From Leadbetterella sp964489955 (GTDB taxonomy: Bacteria > Bacteroidota > Bacteroidia > Cytophagales > Spirosomataceae): 64,000 nt of DNA. The position numbers were made by a program, and so were the translations under genes. Shown one piece after another: positions 35,831 through 43,494 of this stretch. Each line of letters opens with the position of its first letter. The stretch's first letter is position 1. Below the pieces are notes generated by a model. It did not search any database. It was not told the DNA's origin and saw only the letters and a program-made list of their open reading frames with translations. Location of the stretch: assembly GCA_964489955.1 (NCBI GenBank), contig CAZBAV010000013.1:11386-75385 (forward strand), given 5' to 3'.

Positions 35831-36484
35831 ATGGCAATTGTAGATACAAAAGCGGAGGAGTATTGCATTAAACATACCGACCCAGAAATGCCGTATTTGG
35901 CCGAGGTTAACAGGGATACACACACAAACTTCCTGAAACCACGGATGTTGTCAGGTCATTTACAAGGACGGTTACTGGCCGTGTTGTCGACATTACTAAA
36001 ACCCAAGAAAATCTTAGAGATTGGGACATTCACAGGCTATTCTGCTTTGTGCTTAGCAGAAGGACTAGATGAAGGAGGGAAACTTATTACAATCGAGGCC
36101 GATGAGGAGTTGGAAAGTACCATTTTAACAAATGTACAAAAGGCTGGAATGGAGTCTAAAGTACAGTTAATAGTGGGAAACGCCTTAGATGTTATCCCAG
36201 ATTTAGACAATGATTTTGATTTGGTATTCATAGACGCCGACAAGCTTAACTATATAAACTATTATAAGCTTGTTATTGAAAAAATCAGACTTGGCGGTGT
36301 CATTCTTTCCGACAATGTTTTGTGGTCTGGTAAAGTTTGGGATGAATCTAAAAATGATGCTTCTACCGTATTGCTGAGGGAGTTTAACGAATACCTTACA
36401 AAAGATAACAGAACAAAAAAAGTGCTTTTACCTTTCAGAGATGGCTTGTTCATCTCTGTTAAAACCCGTNNNNNNNNNNTGTAA
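35831..36484 (+). CDS. SAM-dependent O-methyltransferase (end disturbed by gap)
   Basis: This is a class I, cation-dependent (catechol/caffeoyl-CoA-like) O-methyltransferase of about 214 visible residues. It has the SAM motif LEIGTFTGYSALCLAEGL, then TIEADEE, and the metal-binding DLVFIDADKLNYINYY and LSDNVLWSGKV. The visible end (LLPFRDGLFISVKTR) is the usual family end, so only a few residues are lost in the N run. The stop at 36482-36484 is in frame only if the gap is truly ten bases. Substrate unknown. Confidence 0.88.
   Translation: MAIVDTKAEEYCIKHTDPEMPYLAEVNRDTHTNFLKPRMLSGHLQGRLLAVLSTLLKPKKILEIGTFTGYSALCLAEGLDEGGKLITIEADEELESTILTNVQKAGMESKVQLIVGNALDVIPDLDNDFDLVFIDADKLNYINYYKLVIEKIRLGGVILSDNVLWSGKVWDESKNDASTVLLREFNEYLTKDNRTKKVLLPFRDGLFISVKTRXXXX
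36470..36479. other. Assembly gap (10 N)
   Basis: A run of exactly ten N, a conventional scaffold join. It falls at the last codons of the O-methyltransferase and 36 bp before the next gene. Confidence 0.98.
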
Positions 36485-36515
36485 TGTAACAACGTTCTGT
36501 TAACGTGAAATCGTT

Positions 36516-38624
36516 TTGGTGTCATTGATTTTTGACATCAAAGCCCAGTCGAACACCATTCCTGAAGTACCACTTAAAACAGAGTTTGCCCATGTGCAAA
36601 TTGTACTGAATTCAGATGCCCGGGAATTGGTAAACACAGAAATCCGCCGCCTACTTACCCCACAAAACTCCTTTCTTGACAAGAAGATAGAGGACATGCA
36701 GGTATACTTCCCCCTAATAGAGAGAATATTGGAGGTTGAAAACGTCCCTGATGATTTTAAATATTTAGCGGTACTAGAGAGTTCACTTAATCCAGATGCT
36801 GTATCCTCTACTAAAGCTGTGGGTTACTGGCAGTTTAAAGATTTTACTGCAGCAGAAATGGGCTTAGTAATGGACCGCAACCGTGATGACCGTAAGAATT
36901 TACATTTAAGTACGAAAGCCGCTGCTCAGTATTTAAAAAAGAACAACTTAATCTTCAAGAATTGGGTTTCTTCGGCATTGTCATATACCGTTGGTGCGGG
37001 AGGAGCCGCTAGCATAGTTCCTGTAGAATGGTCTTTTTCTGGCGAAGTTAAGTTTGATAAATACACCCACGAATATTTAATAAGATCTTTGGCTCACAAA
37101 ATTGCTTTTGAGCACAGACTTAACCGTGTCCCAAAGACAAGTAAAGTTTTGTTGGAATTTCCCGCAAGAAGCAGAACTTTAGGAGAGATTAGCCACGAAA
37201 TCGGTGTCTCAGAGAACGAACTAAAGAAATATAATGCTTGGATACCTAATGGTACCGTTCCTGGAGATAGAGACTATGTCTTACTTGTTCCATCATCAGG
37301 AAAAGAGCCAGTTAATATCCTTTCTAAAGTGCAGCCAGGTGCTGTGAACTTGGGCTATCCTAAGTTAAAGCGTATTACTCAAGTAGTAACATCTACAGAC
37401 CAAGCTGTTTTGTATGAGATAAATGACAAAAAGGGTATCTTAGCCCAACCAGGCGATGAAGTGGCAAGACTAGCACGAAAAGCAAAAGTAAGCATATCTA
37501 AGTTCTTGAAATATAATGATATGACTGATCGTGACTTGGCCAAAGAAGGGACCGTTTATTATCTTAAAAGCAAAAAATCTAGAGCCGAGGTTCCATACCA
37601 TACTCTTGGTCAAAACCAATCACTTTGGGATGTTTCCCATATGTATGGAGTAAAGTTAAAAAAACTAAAAACGTACAACCGCATAAAGGCGGACGAACCT
37701 ATCCTACCTGGAAGAGTATTGTGGTTACAAAAGAAAAGACCTAAAAAACAGGCAATTCAATATGTGAACCCTCCTACTGAGTCACCGGAAAGCACACAAC
37801 CAAAAGCAAACAACCTGCCTACTGGTACTATAAAAAATAACGAGGATATAATAACAACTGTTGCCACTACTACACATCGTGTATTGGAAAACGAGACTTT
37901 ATTCTCCCTAGCTAAGAAGTATAACACTACAGTTGAAGAACTTAGACGATTAAACAATCTAAAACCAAGTGAGGGAATACAGTATAACCAACGACTAATA
38001 GTACCTGACAGTGCAATAGATGATGAGCCTGAAGATGATTGGGAAGAAACAGCGGTGCCACCTGTTAAAGAGGCACCTAAAGTAGTGACAACTACTAAAG
38101 AACCTACTTATGAACCGAAAACAACCTACTCTTCTGCTACTGGCTCGCACACTGTTAGTGCCGGTGAAACACTCTTTAGCATCGCAAAAAGATATGGAAT
38201 CACGGTAGATGAACTCCGTTCCTTAAATGGATTTAGCAGCAGTGACATACTTAAATCAGGACAAACTATACTCGTATCTGGAACATCAAAAAGTTCGTCT
38301 TCCACAAAAGGTACTACAAGTTGGGGAAGTCACATTGTAAAGAAGGGTGAAACCCTGTTTAGTATCTCTCAATATTATGAAATGAGCTTAGCTGAGCTAC
38401 GCAATCTAAACGGGATCACAGGAAATAACATAATGGTTGGGCAGAGACTTAAAGTTTCAGGTACGCCCGAGGCCGTAAAAACAGAATACCATTTGGTTAA
38501 GAAAGGCGAAACCTTATTTAGCATTTCTCAAAAATATGGCGTTACTGTACAACAAATTAGAAATTGGAACAATATCTCTGGAAATAACGTGGTTAGTGGA
38601 AAGAGAATTATAGTAAATAAATGA
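36516..38624 (+). CDS. Exported lytic transglycosylase with five LysM modules
   Basis: The ~702-residue protein has an SLT-type domain near the N-terminus with the catalytic Glu in LAVLESSLNPDAVSS, then KAVGYWQFK. This is followed by a degenerate LysM-like segment (near 220) and five LysM modules from about residue 365 to the end (NQSLWDVSHMYG, NETLFSLAKKYN, GETLFSIAKRYG, GETLFSISQYYE, GETLFSISQKYG). It should act on peptidoglycan. The start is poor: a TTG or GTG giving a truncated signal peptide, next to the assembly gap; one extra T would restore a GTG start and MKSFLVSLIF. It overlaps the DUF3109 gene by 4 bp (ATGA). Confidence 0.88.
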   Translation: MVSLIFDIKAQSNTIPEVPLKTEFAHVQIVLNSDARELVNTEIRRLLTPQNSFLDKKIEDMQVYFPLIERILEVENVPDDFKYLAVLESSLNPDAVSSTKAVGYWQFKDFTAAEMGLVMDRNRDDRKNLHLSTKAAAQYLKKNNLIFKNWVSSALSYTVGAGGAASIVPVEWSFSGEVKFDKYTHEYLIRSLAHKIAFEHRLNRVPKTSKVLLEFPARSRTLGEISHEIGVSENELKKYNAWIPNGTVPGDRDYVLLVPSSGKEPVNILSKVQPGAVNLGYPKLKRITQVVTSTDQAVLYEINDKKGILAQPGDEVARLARKAKVSISKFLKYNDMTDRDLAKEGTVYYLKSKKSRAEVPYHTLGQNQSLWDVSHMYGVKLKKLKTYNRIKADEPILPGRVLWLQKKRPKKQAIQYVNPPTESPESTQPKANNLPTGTIKNNEDIITTVATTTHRVLENETLFSLAKKYNTTVEELRRLNNLKPSEGIQYNQRLIVPDSAIDDEPEDDWEETAVPPVKEAPKVVTTTKEPTYEPKTTYSSATGSHTVSAGETLFSIAKRYGITVDELRSLNGFSSSDILKSGQTILVSGTSKSSSSTKGTTSWGSHIVKKGETLFSISQYYEMSLAELRNLNGITGNNIMVGQRLKVSGTPEAVKTEYHLVKKGETLFSISQKYGVTVQQIRNWNNISGNNVVSGKRIIVNK

Positions 38625-39196
38625 TATTAATAGACGACACCTGCATTAGCGATGACATTGCTGAAAAGTTCTTTGTTTGCAACCTTGAGAAGTGCAAGGG
38701 AGCGTGCTGTATAGAAGGTGACCTGGGAGCTCCACTTGAGGAGTCGGAGCTCCCTGTTCTTGAAGAAATATACGAAACTGTAAAGCCATACCTTACACCA
38801 AAGGGAATAAAGGCTATAGAAAAACAGGGGAAGTATATCCAAGATTGGGAAGGGGACTACTCTACTCCAACCATAAATGACAAAGAATGTGCTTATGCTT
38901 TTTACGACGAAAGCAAAACCCTAAAATGTGGTATCGAACAAGCTTACCTTGATGGAAAAGTGGACTTCAAAAAACCTATCTCCTGCCATTTGTATCCCAT
39001 CAGAATAACTAAGTATGAAGAGTTCCACGCACTTAACTACGATAGATGGAGCATATGCTCAGATGCCTGCTCACTTGGTGAGCATTTGGGTGTAGAAGTC
39101 TACAAGTTCTTAAAAGAGCCTCTAATTAGAGCCTATGGTGAAGAATGGTATGATAAACTTACCCAGGAAATAGAAAACAATGAGAGACTTCAATGA
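38621..39196 (+). CDS. DUF3109 cysteine-rich protein
   Basis: The 191-residue product has cysteines at 8, 20, 25, 29 and 30 at the N-terminus and further ones downstream (ECAYAF, LKCGIE, SCHLYPIR, CSDACSLG). This is the pattern of DUF3109, related to the YkgJ-like putative metal/Fe-S cluster proteins. Biochemical role not established. The ATGA overlap with the transglycosylase and the 17-bp overlap with the next gene indicate one operon. Confidence 0.87.
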   Translation: MILIDDTCISDDIAEKFFVCNLEKCKGACCIEGDLGAPLEESELPVLEEIYETVKPYLTPKGIKAIEKQGKYIQDWEGDYSTPTINDKECAYAFYDESKTLKCGIEQAYLDGKVDFKKPISCHLYPIRITKYEEFHALNYDRWSICSDACSLGEHLGVEVYKFLKEPLIRAYGEEWYDKLTQEIENNERLQ

Positions 39197-39494
39197 TGTC
39201 TACGAAGTTGTACAATTGATTCCCTCCGGGAGGGTAAGCAGTTACGGAGCAATAGCAAAATACCTTGGCACCTCGCCTAGAGTTGTTGGCTGGGCCATGA
39301 ATGCTGCCCATGCCATTATTGGTATACCAGCCCACAGAGTAGTAAACCGCCATGGTATCCTCACGGGAAAAATGCACTTTGAAACTCCTACACGTATGCA
39401 AGAATTGCTTGAGCGAGAGGGGATAATAGTTAAAGAAAACCAAATTGTAAATTTCCAAGATTTCTATTGGAACCCGGAAAACGAGTTGGCTTAG
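39180..39494 (+). CDS. atl: Alkyltransferase-like protein (ATL, Cys-less MGMT homologue)
   Basis: This 104-residue protein has the DNA-binding fold of O6-alkylguanine-DNA alkyltransferases: SSYGAIAKYLG with the base-flipping Tyr22, the Arg finger in SPRVVGWAM (R34), and IPAHRVVNRHG. The active-site Cys of the PCHRV motif is Ala (A51), so it cannot take up alkyl groups itself. ATL proteins bind alkylated guanine and hand it to nucleotide excision repair. It overlaps the DUF3109 gene by 17 bp. Confidence 0.9.
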   Translation: MRDFNDVYEVVQLIPSGRVSSYGAIAKYLGTSPRVVGWAMNAAHAIIGIPAHRVVNRHGILTGKMHFETPTRMQELLEREGIIVKENQIVNFQDFYWNPENELA

Positions 39495-39631
39495 AAATGC
39501 CCCTGTCTAATAAAGTAGTTCTTTAGAATAATTTTTTGTTAATGTAGCACTATTTTGTGCAATTTTTCTTCTAAAACATCGTATTTTTACCAAAACATTT
39601 TTTACGAAATTAGGATATTCTTTATATAATA

Positions 39632-40102
39632 ATGGCATCAATAAAACTTGACCAAATAGATAGAAAGTTACTGGAGATACTGCAAAGCCAAGGTAAGATT
39701 ACCAATGCCCAGCTCTCAAAAGAAATTGGACTCTCTCCTGCACCCACTTTAGAGCGTGTAAAAAAATTGGAGAATGCCGGGATTATTGAAAGTTACCATG
39801 CTCAACTAAACAGGGAAAAAGTTGGTTTAGGTGTAATGACTTTTGTGCAGGTGACACTATCTGGGCACAAAAAATCTATTACAGAGACCTTTGTAAAAAT
39901 CATTGCGAATGTTCCCGAGATAATAGAGTGCCACCATGTAACGGGCTCTTGTGACTTTCTTCTGAAGGTGATTGCTAAAGACATAGCTTCTTACCAAACC
40001 CTGATAATGGAAACCATTAATGAGATAGAAGTGGTGGCGGGTACACAAACAATGGTTATACTATCTACTTTCAAAAGTTCTAAAGTTATGCCAATTCCTT
40101 AA
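39632..40102 (+). CDS. Lrp/AsnC family transcriptional regulator
   Basis: This 156-residue protein has an N-terminal winged HTH (LDQIDRKLLEIL, then ITNAQLSKEIGLSPAPTLERVKKLE) and a C-terminal RAM ligand-binding domain (about 70-150) with GSCDFLLKVIAKD. The family responds to amino acids. No amino-acid metabolism gene is adjacent, so the regulon is unknown. It converges on the TPR gene with only 5 bp between stops. Confidence 0.93.
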   Translation: MASIKLDQIDRKLLEILQSQGKITNAQLSKEIGLSPAPTLERVKKLENAGIIESYHAQLNREKVGLGVMTFVQVTLSGHKKSITETFVKIIANVPEIIECHHVTGSCDFLLKVIAKDIASYQTLIMETINEIEVVAGTQTMVILSTFKSSKVMPIP

Positions 40103-40107
40103 TTGGC

Positions 40108-41301
40108 TTACTTTTTTTTCTTTTTAGATAAGTTTTTTAGCTCTTCTCGAGCTTCCTTATTTACATTATCTCCCTTATTGGAGTTTTTAATAGCTTCCTC
40201 AAAGTAACCTTTAGCATCTTTTGTTTGGTTTTGGGTCACAGCAATACGACCCAATGCCAAATTTGAACTGGCATAAAATCCAGTTTCCTTGGAGTCATTT
40301 TCCAATGCGTAGTCCATGCTTTTCTGATAAAATGACTTAGCTTGACTTAAATCCTTATATTTATTTAGGTAAATATAGCCCAGAATATAAGCTCCGTACC
40401 GACCATCATTTGCTCCATATCCATATTTCCCTTCATTTACGTTTTCCAACAATTGTTTGGCGTAGACTTCCGCGTCATTTAAGCGTCCAAGAGCAAAAGA
40501 GTTTCGAGCTACATACCTGTGAAAAAATGCATTGTTAGGATATAAATTATGCATTCGTGCCGAGAGATTATAGGACTTTACCGTCTGGCGTTCCGAGGCA
40601 TAAATCTGTATGAGAAAATACCGTGCTTCCATACGTGCGTAGAACGCATTATTAGCTACATATTCTAGCTGTTTTATTCCCTGTTCTTTATCTCCTTTAC
40701 GGAAAAATGTGAGAAGCGGCCGCAAAGATTTATAATTCTCATGAATCCATTTAGAATAATAATTATACACCCCATCGCCAAAAAGTAATTCTGGGTTTAT
40801 GTTTTCTTCTCCCCTACTTTCATCTAAATATTTTATTGCCTTGCGTCCCACAAAAGCCGCTTTAACCCATTTTTCACGCTCTGCATAAAGTCTTCCTTTT
40901 ACAGCATAGGCAGAACAAATGATAAATGAAGCTTCTTTATTCTTTGTATTCTTCTTCAATAACTTTTCTGCCTTATCTATAGCTTCATCCATATAGGCAT
41001 GGCATATCTCGTCATATTTGGTCTGCTTTGTATCGGGTACAATCTTCCACCATTCTGTTAAGCCTAGAAGGAAATCACCAAGAGGATGCTGAGGGTATTT
41101 TACCTTTAGCCACTTAAAGTCTTTTTCTGCCTCAAAGTACTTGAAATTGTACATATTATTGAAGGCGTCATTAGTGGCAATTTGAATTCCCCGATCCGAT
41201 AACATGTTTTCGTCTGTGGGGCCTGCATCACCTCTCAAATAGTTCATTGACTGACCTAAGAGCCCAAATGGAAGGCATAGGAGTATTAATAGCTTTTTCA
41301 A
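40108..41301 (-). CDS. Exported TPR protein
   Basis: This 397-residue protein has a signal peptide (LLILLCLPFGLLGQ) and several helical TPR-like repeats through most of its length, the clearest being FYASSNLALGRIAVTQNQTKDAKGYFEEAI in pattern near the C-terminus. It ends in a Lys-rich tail of five Lys. It is probably periplasmic and acts in protein-protein contacts. It follows the Aur1-like gene by 69 bp on the same strand and could be the last gene of the lipid cluster, or unrelated. Confidence 0.8.
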   Translation of the reverse strand: MKKLLILLCLPFGLLGQSMNYLRGDAGPTDENMLSDRGIQIATNDAFNNMYNFKYFEAEKDFKWLKVKYPQHPLGDFLLGLTEWWKIVPDTKQTKYDEICHAYMDEAIDKAEKLLKKNTKNKEASFIICSAYAVKGRLYAEREKWVKAAFVGRKAIKYLDESRGEENINPELLFGDGVYNYYSKWIHENYKSLRPLLTFFRKGDKEQGIKQLEYVANNAFYARMEARYFLIQIYASERQTVKSYNLSARMHNLYPNNAFFHRYVARNSFALGRLNDAEVYAKQLLENVNEGKYGYGANDGRYGAYILGYIYLNKYKDLSQAKSFYQKSMDYALENDSKETGFYASSNLALGRIAVTQNQTKDAKGYFEEAIKNSNKGDNVNKEAREELKNLSKKKKK

Positions 41302-41370
41302 TTACTTACGGTTTTATGCAAAACGAATTACCCAAACAGGTAATTGTATACAAAATTAGAGATATAAAGC

Positions 41371-42252
41371 TCACAAGCGAGTACTTACACTTGATTTTTG
41401 TTTAGAAACTAATACAATTCTCTTTATAAACCGTTGATAGGTTATATAGCCCAGAATTGAGCAAAGGACGCCTCCCAGTACATCTAAAAAATAATGGTGG
41501 AATGAGTACACTGCCCCAAACCATATACCCATACAGCAAAGTAGAAACAATAGGTTTACTTTGCCCAATTTTAGTTTCAACCCATAAAATAAAACCAATA
41601 AGGGGTAAGCAGAATGAAGAGACGGCATAGCAGCGAAAACGTTTGAGCTCTTCTCATACATAGAAGTAAACAGCTTAATACCCAAAAGAGCATCGAAACG
41701 AGCCAAACCAGCAGTGTTACCTGGTGTATTAGCTACAAAATCAAAACCATATTGAGCCACATACCAAGGCGGTGCCGCAGGATAAATGTAGTAAACAGCA
41801 AAACCCAGAAGATTTACCCACAAGAAATTGGTAGAAAAATGTAAGGCTTCACCCCTTCTCTTAAAATACAACCAAACTGCAAATCCTATGGGTAGTGGAA
41901 CCCAAGTTAAATAGAAAAACCCACTCAGGAAATCAAAAATGCTATGTTGGTGTTGAGAAAAGAACTCATTTGGTGTTACACTACTTATGGAAAACCAACT
42001 CTTCTCCCAATCATACAGCTGCTTTATAGCCACTGAATTAAACTCATAATTTGGGAAAGCTTTCATATAATCAAAAACTACCCAAAAAATAATAAAGGGT
42101 AAAAGGGTAACCAGAAGCCCTCTGGAAAAGAGATAATAGAAAGCCAAAACCAAACCCATTAAAAAAAGCTGGTCGGTTTTAAAACCTACTACAAAGTAGG
42201 AAACCACTAAATATACTAATGAAAGTACAACAGGTAGGAATCTCTCTGACAC
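41371..42252 (-). CDS. Aur1/Ipt1-type PAP2 transferase, probable inositol-phosphorylceramide synthase
   Basis: This 293-residue polytopic protein has about eight hydrophobic helices. It carries the PAP2/LPT motifs AAMPSLHSAYP (H213) and AVYSFHHYFLDVLGG (H253, D257), the catalytic His-His-Asp arrangement. YIYPAAPPWY is typical of the inositolphosphotransferase Aur1/Ipt1 branch, which moves inositol phosphate from phosphatidylinositol to ceramide. Genomic context (inositol-phosphate synthase, CDP-alcohol transferase and serine palmitoyltransferase upstream) supports this role. It follows the DUF4833 gene with no gap. Specific substrate is inferred. Confidence 0.83.
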   Translation of the reverse strand: MSERFLPVVLSLVYLVVSYFVVGFKTDQLFLMGLVLAFYYLFSRGLLVTLLPFIIFWVVFDYMKAFPNYEFNSVAIKQLYDWEKSWFSISSVTPNEFFSQHQHSIFDFLSGFFYLTWVPLPIGFAVWLYFKRRGEALHFSTNFLWVNLLGFAVYYIYPAAPPWYVAQYGFDFVANTPGNTAGLARFDALLGIKLFTSMYEKSSNVFAAMPSLHSAYPLLVLFYGLKLKLGKVNLLFLLCCMGIWFGAVYSFHHYFLDVLGGVLCSILGYITYQRFIKRIVLVSKQKSSVSTRL

Positions 42253-42801
42253 TTACTTTATCTTAATTCTTTTCTTCAAACTCTTTCCCGTAACTACATC
42301 CCGCCCATAAAGGTCAATATCTGTAACATTAGGGGTGAGTGCTCCTCCACCATCTATATGGATAAACACTTTATAAAAAATCACTTCTTTTCCATCGAGA
42401 AAGGTGAAAACCTTGTACTTCCCATTCTTGTCCCTTCTTAAGGTTAATGGGAGCTTATTATAGGCCTGCATAGTGAGCTGCCACTCATCTGCACCTGTTT
42501 TTTTACTCTTAACCCCATAAGCAAGGTTTTTCTGTACATAACTTAACTCTGTCACAGGATGTCCAGCCTCTGTATACCTTATCCAATAAGGAACTATTGG
42601 CTCCTTATCAACTAGCTGACCTCCGGTTTTGTAGTTAAGCTCATACTTTACTGTATTGATATTTGGTGTTCGCTGTATGTAAAACATCAAGCGGTCTGTG
42701 CTTGGCGGCGTGGGAAAACTGTCTAAAACTGCCACACGGCTAAAGCCAGCAAAAGATATGCATAGCAAAAGAAAAAAAAAGTAACTATGCTTCTCTCTCA
42801 T
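42253..42801 (-). CDS. Exported DUF4833 protein
   Basis: The 182-residue product has a signal peptide (MREKHSYFFFLLLCISFAGFS) and a beta-rich mature part. Segments MFYIQRTPNINTVKYELN, PYWIRYTEAG and LAYGVK match DUF4833. Function unknown. The frame is open to an ATG at 42819, but the ATG at 42801 gives the cleaner signal peptide. It overlaps the CDP-alcohol phosphatidyltransferase by 17 bp and abuts the Aur1-like gene, so it is locked into the lipid operon and may handle the lipid in the periplasm (inference). Confidence 0.82.
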   Translation of the reverse strand: MREKHSYFFFLLLCISFAGFSRVAVLDSFPTPPSTDRLMFYIQRTPNINTVKYELNYKTGGQLVDKEPIVPYWIRYTEAGHPVTELSYVQKNLAYGVKSKKTGADEWQLTMQAYNKLPLTLRRDKNGKYKVFTFLDGKEVIFYKVFIHIDGGGALTPNVTDIDLYGRDVVTGKSLKKRIKIK

Positions 42802-43489
42802 CAATAGCCTTTTTTGCATCTAGTATCCTACCCACAGCTGTAATATTGGTAAGTATAGCCATGGCCACAATGGGTAAAGTGAAAATAGATATGGTTTCGA
42901 AAATCTGGAAATTCGTATTAGGAAAATATGCTTTATATCCAGGGCCCAAAATATTGTGAGCAACTCCGCATATCATTGCGGCTACACTTATTAAAACAAT
43001 ACGCTCTGGTCTTTGCATCAGCCCTCCCTTAGATTCCACACCAAGACCTTCAGCACGGGCACGGGTATAACTTACCATCATGGAGCCTATAAGTGCCATA
43101 AATGCAAAGATTGAACTCCAAAAATAGTGGTGGGCTACGAGGTAATAACAAATTCCGAAGAACAGAATCATTTCACTATACCGGTCCAGAACAGAATCGA
43201 ACAAGGCTCCAAACTTAGAACCCATATTTCCTAAACGGGCGACTTGCCCATCTAGCATATCAAAAAGACCGGCAAACAAGATTAAAGCTCCAGCCCAACC
43301 AATAAAGTCCAAATCTCCCCTATTAGATCTTTCGGCTCCCATAATAAAAACAACTGCCACACCAATGTTTAAAGCGAGACCAATTAGGCTCACCATATTA
43401 GGTGTAAGACCTATTTTTATTAAAAATCTTACAAAGGGGTTGATTACCTTATATATTAGCTGCTGTAGACTGTTTCTTATCTTCTCCAT
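42785..43489 (-). CDS. CDP-alcohol phosphatidyltransferase, probable phosphatidylinositol-phosphate synthase
   Basis: The 234-residue protein is polytopic. The complete family motif is present: D77-x2-D80-G-x2-A-R-x8-G-x3-D98-x3-D102 (DMLDGQVAR to LFDSVLD). It condenses CDP-diacylglycerol with an alcohol. Beside a myo-inositol-phosphate synthase and a PgpA-type phosphatase, the most economical substrate is inositol phosphate, giving phosphatidylinositol phosphate. Glycerol-3-phosphate (PgsA) is the main alternative. It lies 5 bp after the DUF5686 gene. Confidence 0.88.
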   Translation of the reverse strand: MEKIRNSLQQLIYKVINPFVRFLIKIGLTPNMVSLIGLALNIGVAVVFIMGAERSNRGDLDFIGWAGALILFAGLFDMLDGQVARLGNMGSKFGALFDSVLDRYSEMILFFGICYYLVAHHYFWSSIFAFMALIGSMMVSYTRARAEGLGVESKGGLMQRPERIVLISVAAMICGVAHNILGPGYKAYFPNTNFQIFETISIFTLPIVAMAILTNITAVGRILDAKKAIDEREA

Positions 43490-43494
43490 ACCTA

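Noticed and set aside
39180..39494. Active O6-methylguanine-DNA methyltransferase
   Set aside because: The acceptor Cys of the PCHRV motif is Ala, so the protein is an alkyltransferase-like sensor and not an enzyme.
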